Shown here piece by piece: positions 7,283 to 16,036 of a DNA stretch of 23,136 nucleotides (positions are counted from its first letter, which is position 1; each line of letters starts with the position of its first letter). Source of the DNA: Isohypsibius dastychi (lineage: Eukaryota > Tardigrada > Eutardigrada > Parachela > Isohypsibiidae); the NCBI GenBank assembly GCA_034696485.1, contig JAQIWT010000333.1, positions 1 through 23,136 on the forward strand. Direction: 5' to 3'. The notes below the pieces were generated by a model. That model was not told the DNA's origin and ran no database searches. It saw only the letters and a program-made list of their open reading frames with translations. A program made the translations under genes and the position numbers.

Positions 7283-9304
7283 TTACGAAGAGCATGACAC
7301 GGCGCACATCTGGTTCTCTATATCTCCAGGGCTGGGCGCATCATATTTAAACCCGTCCCCGGGGTCGATCCAGTATGAGTCCTCGTCCTTGTACGGGTTG
7401 ATGCACATTTCTAGGACCTTGTTAAGTTCAGCAAAGTCTCCCTTTTCTGCCTTTTCAATGGCCCGCTGAGCAACATGATTCCGCAGTACAAATCTTGGAT
7501 TTACCTCGTTCATTTTCTCCCTTCGTCTTTCCTTGATCAAATCAAACTCCGTGTATAGTCGCTGCATCCACCTGAGCCAGACCTCCTTATCGTTTCGAGC
7601 CTTGTCGCGATCCGTCCAGGAAGTCATTTCGAAATATTTGTCTAACCGAGCCATTTCAGCTCGGACGTCACCTGCGTTGAGGCCGGTCGCTCGCTCCACC
7701 TCGTCGGCTTTGCCCTTGTTAATTAATTCCATGAGCATGCGCATCTGTTGAGGATCGTATTTCGGTTTGGACACGAACTGCAGAGCCGAAACATCCCCCA
7801 AACACGGGGCAATGTACTGCCTGTAATCTTCTTCGATGCCCTGGAGACCCCCATCGCATTTCGCGAGGGCTCGGAAGAACTGAGTGAAATCAGCGGCGGT
7901 TTGGTTCATGGCATCAAACAAGTCACCAAACAGATTGCTCTCGCTCTTGCCGTCTGCTGTTGGTTGAATGCCGAGTTTCTGACACATTCTCTCGCGGTAC
8001 TGGTCATGGTACTCTTTCAGGTACTCGTCGCGAATAGTACTGGCAATCTCCTTCGGATCCTGGGTGAACACGTTCCCCGCCATAGCAAGCGTCTCAACGA
8101 GTTTCATACAGTTCCACAAGCATATTGAAGGCTGTTCCGAGTACGCATATCTTCCACCATCGTCCGATCGGTTGCAGATAAAGCTCAAATCCATGCGTTC
8201 CATAAAGCCAAACGGACCATAATCGAGCGTCTTTCCCAGAATAGACATATTATCCGTGTTCAAAACACCGTGACACCATCCTGTCGTCTGCCACAACGCA
8301 CTAAGTCTGGCGGTGCGTCGGGAAACCTCTTCCACAAACTTCTCGGGGGATGTGCAATCCGGGTAGAAATTCCTCATAGTGTAATCAACTAATTGTTTGA
8401 TTATGTCCTTGTTACCTTTCCTAAAGTTTAGCCCTGCGCGACCTGACATGGGATCAACTGGACGGGCAATCTCGAAGGACCCGAACCTCAGAAATGTCTC
8501 ACAGACACGAATTACCACCGCACATCGTTCCCGTCGCGGATGACCATCGTAAAGAATGTCTCTGATAACTGTTGAGTCTGATGTACAGATAGATAAAGCG
8601 CGAGTGGTCGGAATGCCGAGCGCATGAAGGTGCTCTGAACATAAGAACTCTCTAATAGATGATCGGAGGACCTTGCGACCATCGGCTTGACGAGAAAATG
8701 GTGTCAGACCTGCGCCCTTCCATTGCATCTCCCATCTCTCGTGCTTGGAGTTGACCACCTCCCCTATGTACATGGTGGCCCCGTCTCCAAGCTGACCGGC
8801 AAAGGTACCAAATTGATGACCGCAATAGCAGTGTGCTGCGGGTCGACCAAACGTCTTAACATTGCCTGCGAGCAGCTCAGAGACCTTGGTTAGAGGCTCA
8901 CTCTCAATGTCAATCTCCAGCAAATTGTGTGCAACATCCTTAGAGTAAGCGATCAGGTGGGGATTCTCCAACGGTGTGGGGTCCATTAGAGCAAATACGG
9001 CGTTGGGTACATCTCGCTGGGCTGTGTTGAATGAGGAATCCACCGGTAGCTCTCGAAGCGATCGGTTGTCGAAGATCAGTTTGGAAACCGGCTTCAAGCC
9101 TCCGGTCACCCCAGTGGCGGACGCGGCAGAACGGCTCATCATCTTTCTCGCAAGAGGCTGCATGGATTCGCCCCCGGATGTTACTCCCTTTGTCAAGGAT
9201 TGTGATTGCGGGCGGTGCTGTCGAGAAAGGTATACAGCGAGACTGCCCCCGAGTATGACCGAGGATATCAGAACAGCCGCAGCTGAGAGGTTGTTTATTG
9301 ACAT
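7283..9304 (-). CDS. SELENOO: Selenoprotein O homologue (SelO/YdiU pseudokinase AMPylase), cysteine form
   Basis: SelO enzymes have an inverted protein-kinase fold and transfer AMP from ATP to Ser/Thr/Tyr residues; in eukaryotes they are mitochondrial and redox-linked. The 673-residue product has family hallmarks in order: HQFGTFAGQLGDGA (about 163-176), QWKGAGLTPFSR with the conserved Lys near 196, RSSIREFL (about 214-221), HGVLNTDNMS (about 345-354) carrying the active-site Asp/Asn, and the DFG-like DYGPFGFM (about 361-368). It ends CAVSCSS; Cys671, third from the end, occupies the position of selenocysteine in animal SelO, so no recoding is needed. Residues 5-27 form a hydrophobic segment. 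A downstream Met48 precedes an Arg/Ser/Ala-rich stretch resembling a mitochondrial presequence, so the N-terminus may be anchored or alternatively initiated. RbfA lies upstream on the same strand. Confidence 0.96.
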   Translation of the reverse strand: MSINNLSAAAVLISSVILGGSLAVYLSRQHRPQSQSLTKGVTSGGESMQPLARKMMSRSAASATGVTGGLKPVSKLIFDNRSLRELPVDSSFNTAQRDVPNAVFALMDPTPLENPHLIAYSKDVAHNLLEIDIESEPLTKVSELLAGNVKTFGRPAAHCYCGHQFGTFAGQLGDGATMYIGEVVNSKHERWEMQWKGAGLTPFSRQADGRKVLRSSIREFLCSEHLHALGIPTTRALSICTSDSTVIRDILYDGHPRRERCAVVIRVCETFLRFGSFEIARPVDPMSGRAGLNFRKGNKDIIKQLVDYTMRNFYPDCTSPEKFVEEVSRRTARLSALWQTTGWCHGVLNTDNMSILGKTLDYGPFGFMERMDLSFICNRSDDGGRYAYSEQPSICLWNCMKLVETLAMAGNVFTQDPKEIASTIRDEYLKEYHDQYRERMCQKLGIQPTADGKSESNLFGDLFDAMNQTAADFTQFFRALAKCDGGLQGIEEDYRQYIAPCLGDVSALQFVSKPKYDPQQMRMLMELINKGKADEVERATGLNAGDVRAEMARLDKYFEMTSWTDRDKARNDKEVWLRWMQRLYTEFDLIKERRREKMNEVNPRFVLRNHVAQRAIEKAEKGDFAELNKVLEMCINPYKDEDSYWIDPGDGFKYDAPSPGDIENQMCAVSCSS

Positions 9305-10002
9305 GTCCTCCTAGCAAGTTGATGACACGGTTGTCTTCCACGTGGTGTGACCGCTGCGCCGGCGCTCTGAATGTCTGTCTTCACCTTATGTACAGACCGA
9401 GGGTATGTATTCCGCAGACTCGGTTTGGACTGTCCCTGGCGGGGGATCGCAAGTAACGGATACACCTGGTCAACGTCTCGCTCCTTCTTGACGTGAGCGA
9501 TATTTATGCCGCCAACCGTTACGTTCGCAGAAGAACCGCAAACCTACAACCAGACCCTGCTTCCTGCTTTCTAAGCTGCTTCCCGCTCGCACGTGTTTTT
9601 CGGCGACTTCCAACGCGGTTCCGCGACCCGATGACGTCCAGAGCAAAACTGTGATGGACTGTGACCTGAATGAACTTGCGTACGCTGCTGTAGTGTGATG
9701 TGAGAGACTGGTGAGGGGTTTGATTTTCCTTTTTCGATATTTTTAGAGTTTTCGCAATGCACTCGTATGACAACGACCGTAATGAGTTCTCCGTGTCCGA
9801 TTCAGTTCCCCCAACTAACAACCTATCGATATATGGCGCATCTACCTCTTTGGGATAGCTATTCACTTCTTAAGACTCTATGCGCTAAATGAATGTGGGA
9901 AGTAGTCTCGACATGGTAGACGAGAGATTGCGTTCGTCGTCAATCGTTATTATATCGGGAAAGAGAGTACAGATCTTCTGTGAATGATTCTATTTGAGGT
10001 AC
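9305..10002. other. Upstream region of SelO / 3' region of RbfA
   Basis: About 700 bases between two minus-strand genes. Frames here are short and resemble nothing. It carries E-box/G-box-like CACGTG cores at 9339-9344 (inside CCACGTGG 9338-9345) and 9590-9595, a TGACGTC at 9632-9638, and the palindrome GCGCCGGCGC at 9356-9365, all upstream of the SelO start. Confidence 0.5.
9338..9365 (-). promoter_or_regulatory. Candidate SelO promoter elements: G-box and GC palindrome
   Basis: CCACGTGG (9338-9345) and GCGCCGGCGC (9356-9365) lie 34-61 bases upstream of the SelO ATG. CACGTG is a classic bHLH/bZIP core; a second copy at 9590 and a TGACGTC at 9632 lie further upstream. Assignment rests on motif resemblance and position only. 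Confidence 0.25.
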
Positions 10003-11370
10003 CTATACCGATCTCCGTCTGCGGCGGCGTCCAGTAACGCTTATGGCTGATTCTACTTCACCCTCCCTTTCGGATGACTTCGGAATGATGGATGCGATCT
10101 CAGTCTCTGCTCTTCGTCTAGTTTGCTTCAATGCAACCGACTTTGGATTGTGATCATCAGACTTCGAGGAAGCCCGTGCATCCTCATTGCCTGCTTCTCC
10201 TCGTTTGGCAACTTTTAGGCCTCCGCGAATCGGTCGTGCATCCTCTTCGCTATCATCTTCTTGAGTATCACTCATAGACTCCTCCCGTCTAGGCGAGTTA
10301 TTCTTATTGCGAGACATAGGTATTTCATTCTGATCCCCCTTCAGCTCGTCCGAATGTACCTCATTTTCCATCTCTGTATTTCGTCGCGGCGACCTTGTCT
10401 TCCTATATGCAGTAGGCGCAGCAGGCGCAAGGGAGTGCTCAACGGGCGGCATATCTTCCTCCTCTCGAAGGATATCGTAGTTGCCTGTGAGAACTCGAAC
10501 TTCATCGTTACGTCCTCGTTGGCCATCCTTAGACTTCTCCTGCTTGCTTCTGTCCAAGGCCGACATTGGCTTAAATTGCAGATCGGGCACGAACCTTGTT
10601 CGGATCTTACTTGCCAAAACATTCTTCAGATGCTTCCTCGCAATTTCGAAGCGTTCTTGCCACTCCTTAGTCGCCTTGGCCATGTCGGGAGCGAGGCCAG
10701 GCGGATCGAAAAATACCACCGCCCTCTTCAAATCGCTCGACATGACGACTTCCGCAATTTGAGCCCGTCCAACTTCTATGTCGGCATCGAAGGTTGGGAA
10801 TCCGCCAACCGCTACCTCGTGCACAAGTTCATTTAATATTGCCTCGGCTAGTTTTCCCTTTTTCCGCTCCAACGCTTGTTTATCTCTTCCTGACTCGTCC
10901 CGAATAATTCGCCCTCTCTCAGGGACACCCTTCAACTCTGAAATAATTCTTGAAGTCGGAGCACGTTTGCGTTTCTCTCGATGGTCCTCAAACTCATGAG
11001 ACGAGGGCGAAAGGACCTCTTGAGGCCTCACTAGCCTTCCATCTAATCCAAGACTTTCTTTGAGCGCCTCCTTCTCTAATTTTCGACATAGGAGAAACCA
11101 TTTGCTTGCTTTCTTTTTGGAATCATGGAGGGGAATTACATGCGATATTGGACCCAATGCTTTTGCGGTGACAGGATTGGTGAGCTTCCTAAGGGTCTCT
11201 TTGTTATTGAAGTTTGCAAGTTGGGTTGGACTTGGTTTCCGTCTCTGTTTGTTCCTTGGGTCGCGTTCCACCACTGATTGTTGAACACTCACCGCCAAGC
11301 TCGTTGTCTCTGTCACCGCAGCTCGGGCCACTCGAGCAGTGGCCTTTCCGAATAGAGTCTTTTGTATCAT
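10003..11370 (-). CDS. rbfA: RbfA-like ribosome-binding factor, organellar, with long extensions
   Basis: RbfA binds the small ribosomal subunit late in 16S/12S rRNA maturation. The RbfA domain occupies about residues 170-275 of 455: an initial helix, AQIAEVVMSSDLKRAVVFF (about 203-221), a helix with EIARKHLKNVLASKI (about 242-256) and the RFVPDLQFKPMSALD ending (about 259-273), matching the KH-like family core. ATG 11370-11368 is chosen because the frame further upstream offers only non-ATG starts. From it the protein begins MIQKTLFGKATARVARAAV, an Arg/Ala-rich, acid-free stretch typical of a mitochondrial presequence. About 150 residues precede the domain. About 180 charged, Ser/Arg/Glu-rich, probably disordered residues follow, ending in a run of arginines. 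Bacterial RbfA is about 120-135 residues, so the extensions are large. Chloroplast import is an alternative. Confidence 0.85.
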   Translation of the reverse strand: MIQKTLFGKATARVARAAVTETTSLAVSVQQSVVERDPRNKQRRKPSPTQLANFNNKETLRKLTNPVTAKALGPISHVIPLHDSKKKASKWFLLCRKLEKEALKESLGLDGRLVRPQEVLSPSSHEFEDHREKRKRAPTSRIISELKGVPERGRIIRDESGRDKQALERKKGKLAEAILNELVHEVAVGGFPTFDADIEVGRAQIAEVVMSSDLKRAVVFFDPPGLAPDMAKATKEWQERFEIARKHLKNVLASKIRTRFVPDLQFKPMSALDRSKQEKSKDGQRGRNDEVRVLTGNYDILREEEDMPPVEHSLAPAAPTAYRKTRSPRRNTEMENEVHSDELKGDQNEIPMSRNKNNSPRREESMSDTQEDDSEEDARPIRGGLKVAKRGEAGNEDARASSKSDDHNPKSVALKQTRRRAETEIASIIPKSSEREGEVESAISVTGRRRRRRSV

Positions 11371-12017
11371 GATACCTCTTGTGTGGAATTTTCTATCACT
11401 ATTATCGAATGTACTCGCCTGCAAGGTGTGGAATTTTTGAGATTGAGGAGACCAATCACGCCCAGCGCGTCACGTCGAGTCGAGTGTGCGAACGCGTCAA
11501 AACAACCGAGCATCTCGTCTTGATTATTTATCATGCGCAGAGCTACCAGTTATATGTAGTGCGAGATGAAGCGGGCGCGTCACTCACTCAGACATTGTCA
11601 CCGTGGTCACAGGTTTTTGTTTGATGAGCGGTTCGTAGCATCGCGTACTAGTATGTTCGTAACAGCCTGTTCAGTTCATCACCTCCTCCAGCACGGTCGA
11701 AAGCGTTGACGCTTGACCTATGCAGTTAAGGTATGATGGGATCCTTCTCCCAACTTTATTGTATGCATTGATGATTTATATATATGTATCAGGTCTTGCA
11801 CCGAGAGCCATCATACGTCCATGACAAAATTGTACCCTTCTCGTGGTTCTATAATACATAAACCGTATCCTCGTGGTGTCGATAGTCTGTCGCATCGACT
11901 CGGTGTGATTGGGGAGGAGGTCGTCCAAGGACTCGGAGTTCCAAGTCAGGACTACGCTAAACCTTGCAAACGAGACGAACGTACACGTCCTGGGCTGTTG
12001 AGAGAAACAAGCACGCG
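11371..12017. other. Divergent intergenic region, RbfA / MFS transporter
   Basis: About 650 bases holding the promoters of two divergent genes. A TTATATATATG stretch at 11776-11786, 230-240 bases before the transporter ATG, is the only TATA-like element noticed. The open frames inside lack support. Confidence 0.45.
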
Positions 12018-14123
12018 ATGATTCCGACGGTTGATTTGGCCGTCCACATGGGCGTCGACGATGTCGAGTCTGTCGACGATGACAAGGAAAAACAATCCGA
12101 CCAGGGTCTGGACAGCGAGCAGTCATCACCAGCATCACCAGCATCACAGCACGCCCAGGCGGAAGAGGCCAAGAGCAGGCTACGGGATATTCTCCTACGC
12201 AACCGTGACTACTTTGCGCAGAAGTCGCAAGTCGATGTTGCCAACTCTACCTCTGTGTTGAGCGCGCCTAGCAGACTCAGCCTTCAGGTGCACTTCCCCA
12301 CACTCAACAAGGAAAGACTTCATGAGTTCGAAAAGCTTCTTCACGCCAATGGCAGATACATGATTGTGCAACCCACATTCAAGAAGTTTTTGAGTCTCAA
12401 CTGTGACAAATTGCAGGTCGACACCAAGCGGGAACTATTGAGACAATTCACACTGCCTGACCTCATGGTTGTCACCTTACTGGCCACGGCACTGCTTCTT
12501 TCGACTCCCGACAGAGGTCACTTGAACTCACTCGCCGGTTTGATCATCTTACAAGATCCCTCGTTCAATTATAGTCCCCTTCGTCATGGCGAGTTGTTGT
12601 TCATCAGCTCCATCTCGACAGCCGTAGGTCGACTCGTGACGGGTTTCATCATCGATGCGAATGATCCCATTCACACGTTTGCCGCGTTTAGTCTCATATC
12701 TGCCTTTTTCGTTGTGCTCATTTCCCAGCTCCATGCCGTCACACCTGGATACGATCCCGATTCAAGGTATACGGCTTTTCTCATTTTGCAAGCTTTCAAT
12801 GTGTTTTTCCAGAGCGGTATCAACGCGAGTGGAGTCAAATTCCTTCATGATCATTTTCGCCCCAGCTTATATGGTCGTGCTCTTGTGGTATATGCAATCG
12901 GAGGTCGGCTAGGAAGCATCATCTCAAGTTTGGCCATGGGGAGCGTCGTCGACTCACCCAACCTCCAGTGGCAAGCTGGTTCTGTCATTGCGTTTGCGAT
13001 GTGTTTTGCATCTGTCATTCCAGTGTTCTTAATCAAATGTTTCCCACATCCATCCATTCATTCGTCCGCGCCTGACGAGCTTTCATTCCTCCAAAAACAC
13101 AAAACGCACGAGGCCACCGCGCCTCCAGCCCATGCTTTAAATATCGGATTTCCCACCTGCGATGCCAAGCATCGAAAAAAGACCAGGCGTCACTTGATCG
13201 AAGCTGTGAAGCGTCTTGCATCTTGGTGGCAAAGACGATCATTCGTTTTGATGGCATGCGCCAACGCAGGTATGGCCGTTGCAGTCTCGGGTGAAGGCTT
13301 CGAAGGAATTGCCTCTCTTTTCACTGGTCGCGTTTTTCACACACCCAGAGGAATTCCAACCGGAACGGTGACAATATTCTCGCATTTGGGTGCCATCTTG
13401 TCACTTATCGTGGGTGGTGTCTTCGTTGAGCGCCTGAACAGGCCTAGTCAGGCTCGAGTGGCACTTTCGATGACAATGATCTCATGTTTCGCTGCAATTG
13501 GGCTCATCGGTCTGTCGGTCGAAGGACAGAACAGTGTACCTCCTGAACCTAACATGAGTCTTGCTCCAGGGGCTCGAACCGTGTATTTCTTCATCGGTTT
13601 CGGTTTGGGGTATCCATTCTCAGTAACGGTTCAAAAATTCGCAATGAACTTTGGAGGCGCTCATGCTGGTCTTGTTTCTCAGACGCTCGGTTTCTTTGCC
13701 ACTGCAGTATGTGCTATTGCTGATGGCATCTTCGGATCAGTTGCAACTCGCAGTTTTCCGGCAGTTGGAGTCATTCTGGCAATATTCATATTCTCAGCCT
13801 GGCTCTTCTTGTTCCTGTTTGACTTTTTCGAATGGGTCGCTAAAATTAGGTTAAAGAACTTTGACCTAACAGCTCACATCGCAAAGATCATGCACGGAAA
13901 GGACATGGATTTTCCTGCCCAGAACAAACGAAGGCTCCTGCTTGTCGCCGCGAGCGAGTCGTTCCACACTGACATATCTCACCTTCTAGATAAGCGAGTC
14001 GACTCCACGCACCGCGGCTTGCACTACTTGTGGTCGGCTTTCACGTTCAGCTTAGCTCTCTTCTTCATATCTGCGTTGTTTCTTTCGTACTACTGGGTGC
14101 GCAACCCATCCGCGTTGTTTTAG
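12018..14123 (+). CDS. Major facilitator superfamily-like transporter
   Basis: A 701-residue polytopic membrane protein with the two-bundle pattern of an MFS carrier; substrate unknown. The first 145 residues are hydrophilic and acidic at the start. Hydrophobic segments follow near 147-163, 192-212, 221-241, 253-273, 287-310, 320-340, then a basic loop (about 342-405), then 409-436, 450-472, 481-502, 520-543, 551-575, 583-607. After a cytosolic stretch comes a thirteenth segment at 669-693. GRLVTGFIIDAND (204-216) resembles the loop 2-3 motif A (GxxxDRxGR) in degenerate form; the GRALVVYAIGGRLGS segment (286-300) starts helix 5. The ATG at 12018 is the first ATG of the frame; upstream codons in this frame include only non-ATG starts. 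The extra C-terminal helix would place N- and C-termini on opposite sides if all 13 span. Confidence 0.8.
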   Translation: MIPTVDLAVHMGVDDVESVDDDKEKQSDQGLDSEQSSPASPASQHAQAEEAKSRLRDILLRNRDYFAQKSQVDVANSTSVLSAPSRLSLQVHFPTLNKERLHEFEKLLHANGRYMIVQPTFKKFLSLNCDKLQVDTKRELLRQFTLPDLMVVTLLATALLLSTPDRGHLNSLAGLIILQDPSFNYSPLRHGELLFISSISTAVGRLVTGFIIDANDPIHTFAAFSLISAFFVVLISQLHAVTPGYDPDSRYTAFLILQAFNVFFQSGINASGVKFLHDHFRPSLYGRALVVYAIGGRLGSIISSLAMGSVVDSPNLQWQAGSVIAFAMCFASVIPVFLIKCFPHPSIHSSAPDELSFLQKHKTHEATAPPAHALNIGFPTCDAKHRKKTRRHLIEAVKRLASWWQRRSFVLMACANAGMAVAVSGEGFEGIASLFTGRVFHTPRGIPTGTVTIFSHLGAILSLIVGGVFVERLNRPSQARVALSMTMISCFAAIGLIGLSVEGQNSVPPEPNMSLAPGARTVYFFIGFGLGYPFSVTVQKFAMNFGGAHAGLVSQTLGFFATAVCAIADGIFGSVATRSFPAVGVILAIFIFSAWLFLFLFDFFEWVAKIRLKNFDLTAHIAKIMHGKDMDFPAQNKRRLLLVAASESFHTDISHLLDKRVDSTHRGLHYLWSAFTFSLALFFISALFLSYYWVRNPSALF
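12124..12147 (+). repeat. Nine-base tandem repeat in transporter N-terminus
   Basis: The unit CATCACCAG occurs twice and is followed by a partial third copy CATCAC. In frame it encodes an SPASPAS-type disordered segment. Repeat number may vary between strains. Confidence 0.7.
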
Positions 14124-16036
14124 AGAGTCATTGGGGATGGCAGCCGTATTGATTTCATTGATCTGACCGAGGGCGAAACCCTCCCAATTAGGATTCAAGT
14201 GCGTTGGTTGCACAACCTTTGCGTCCAAGCACCGCACTTCAAGTGTTATCCGGGAACCTCAACGGGCTTCAGCCGGTTTGGCCCCTCTCTCGAGGCCAAA
14301 ATAAGCATTGTACGTGTCGAGTCATCCTCGTCAATCCCAACAGGAGGTGATTTGTTGTGCCTTTCATTCTTTGAAGAGAACTTGGTTCAGACTCGCTCCA
14401 AAGACTTCTATGTAACAGGCGAAGATTGTGGCGGAAGTAGGTGCGCGGTCGAGGACAAAGTAGGTGCGGTTTATAGTTCTACACGCTTCTACATCTCGAA
14501 CCTGCAGGTTTGGGGATCGCTCTCGAGGCAAACGCAAAATAAATATTTTAGAATTTTAAAATACCCAGTAGTACGTATAGGTAGTAGAAAGGGTTACAAT
14601 TATATCAAAATAAGACATGAGAATTATTACAATGAACTCAATCACGGCGGAGCACAGAGACGCCTGCGCATATGGAACATATCGGCGTAGTATGCGAAGA
14701 GGATTGTGATGATTATTGTAGTATACGTGCAGCCTTGTTGAATGTTCGATGCGAAATATCTGACCCATCAGCAAGGATATCCTCTTGTGCGGTGTGCAGG
14801 AAAGGCAGGCGAAGGATCAGAGCAGCGAACGAAATAGATTATAGATTTAATAAGAAAGTCATCACACGGTATAGAATATACGCATTATGGAAACCATTAT
14901 CTCATATCGCACTATCGCGGGCCCACAATAAAGTATATACTGCATGCGCAATTACTTTATGTATTTATGCTGAGAATAGAAAGGAGAGCTAATTCGTAGG
15001 GATTGCATTACATAATGTAATCAATCCTTCATGGGATGTTACTGGGAATTGAGCACAATATAAGCATATCGAGATGCCGAAATTCTTCACGCATATATAT
15101 TGGGTAACGTATGCCTTCTCTACAAATAATAAAGGCCTCCCCCCTTATTTGGGACATGATGCGCACGGCGGGAGTATATCATTGAGTTACAAAGAGAGAT
15201 ATTTGATAGATTTTGGATGATCATTGATAAATTTTATACATATAATTATATGATCGATGCCCGGGGGATTGTCTTTTCTCGCTTTTGCCTAATGCCTATA
15301 ATGGAAATTCGAGCGCATACACCACAAACAACATAAGAAGCTGCCGAGTCCTCGCGCTTTCGCTCTCTTTATTGATTTTGCTCATTTTAAATCCGCCGCC
15401 GCGGCACAAAAGCGAACAGCAACGCAAAGAAACCAGGACGATTACGATGATCAGTCGTATTATTCTCAGGCCAGGCCACAAGATGATCCAAATTAGAAAT
15501 GACCTCCTTAGAAAGTGCGGAACACGTAATCGGCGTGTCAGAGTGTTACGAACGTGGCAATAGATTTGACGTTTACCGGACGAGGAATGCAAAAATCAAC
15601 TTGTGTAAAGGCAACGTGCAATTTAAAATTCAACTTCGTTGTTGTTTATTTTGGAGGCTCCCTGCATGTTTTTTTAAATAAACAAAAGGAGAGAGCGCGG
15701 AACTGAAACGAAACCGAGAATTGTGCACTTCCAACCGAATTTCACACAATAATCGTCTGGACCACACTTGGTAACAATTTATTATGACCACCTATAGCTG
15801 ATAAAGAGGCGGTTAGCGGACAACTAGAACTCGTTTGAAGCTCACACGACAGCCAACGGCTCCACTCTCTCTCGTTCAGTTCAGGCCACGCGTACGGTCC
15901 ACACGCTACTTTATTATTCCTTCTCCTCTGTCGCCACGCTCGTAGAAGGCCGAACAACCTTGCTCGACGCAACCAAGGAATAAAACAATCGAAGCCGATC
16001 CGTCACGACCAGTGCGTAACACAAGACACGCCAAAG
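14124..16036. other. 1.9-kb gene-free region upstream of the CNB-RGS gene
   Basis: The largest gap in the window. The longest frame (about 160 codons from 14199) contains no ATG, and no other frame resembles a protein. The part from about 14,530 to 15,280 is noticeably AT-rich. An AATAAA at 14538-14543, 415 bases after the transporter stop, could serve its mRNA. The region holds the palindromes AGGATATCCT (14774-14783) and a near-perfect palindrome at 15001-15026. It probably contains the transporter 3' UTR and the CNB-RGS promoter and 5' UTR. An unrecognised non-coding RNA is possible; no tRNA or snRNA motif was found. Confidence 0.5.
15001..15026. repeat. 26-bp near-perfect palindrome
   Basis: Arms GATTG (15001-15005) plus ATTACAT (15007-15013) pair with ATGTAAT (15015-15021) plus CAATC (15022-15026), around a single central A and one unpaired C at 15006. 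Twelve base pairs with almost no loop suggest a dimeric protein-binding site more than an RNA hairpin. Confidence 0.65.

Noticed and set aside
8976-9314. 112-codon plus-strand frame
   Set aside because: It is antisense to the N-terminal SelO coding sequence and has no family pattern.
10261-10836. 191-codon plus-strand frame
   Set aside because: It lies wholly antisense to the RbfA coding sequence, including its conserved domain, and is best explained as a shadow frame.
14199-14690. 163-codon plus-strand frame downstream of the transporter
   Set aside because: It begins with GTG and contains no methionine codon at all; composition changes sharply into AT-rich sequence and nothing is recognisable.
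15296-15592. 98-codon minus-strand frame with a hydrophobic middle
   Set aside because: It starts from a non-ATG codon, and its hydrophobicity comes from a T-rich or A-rich stretch; there is no supporting motif.
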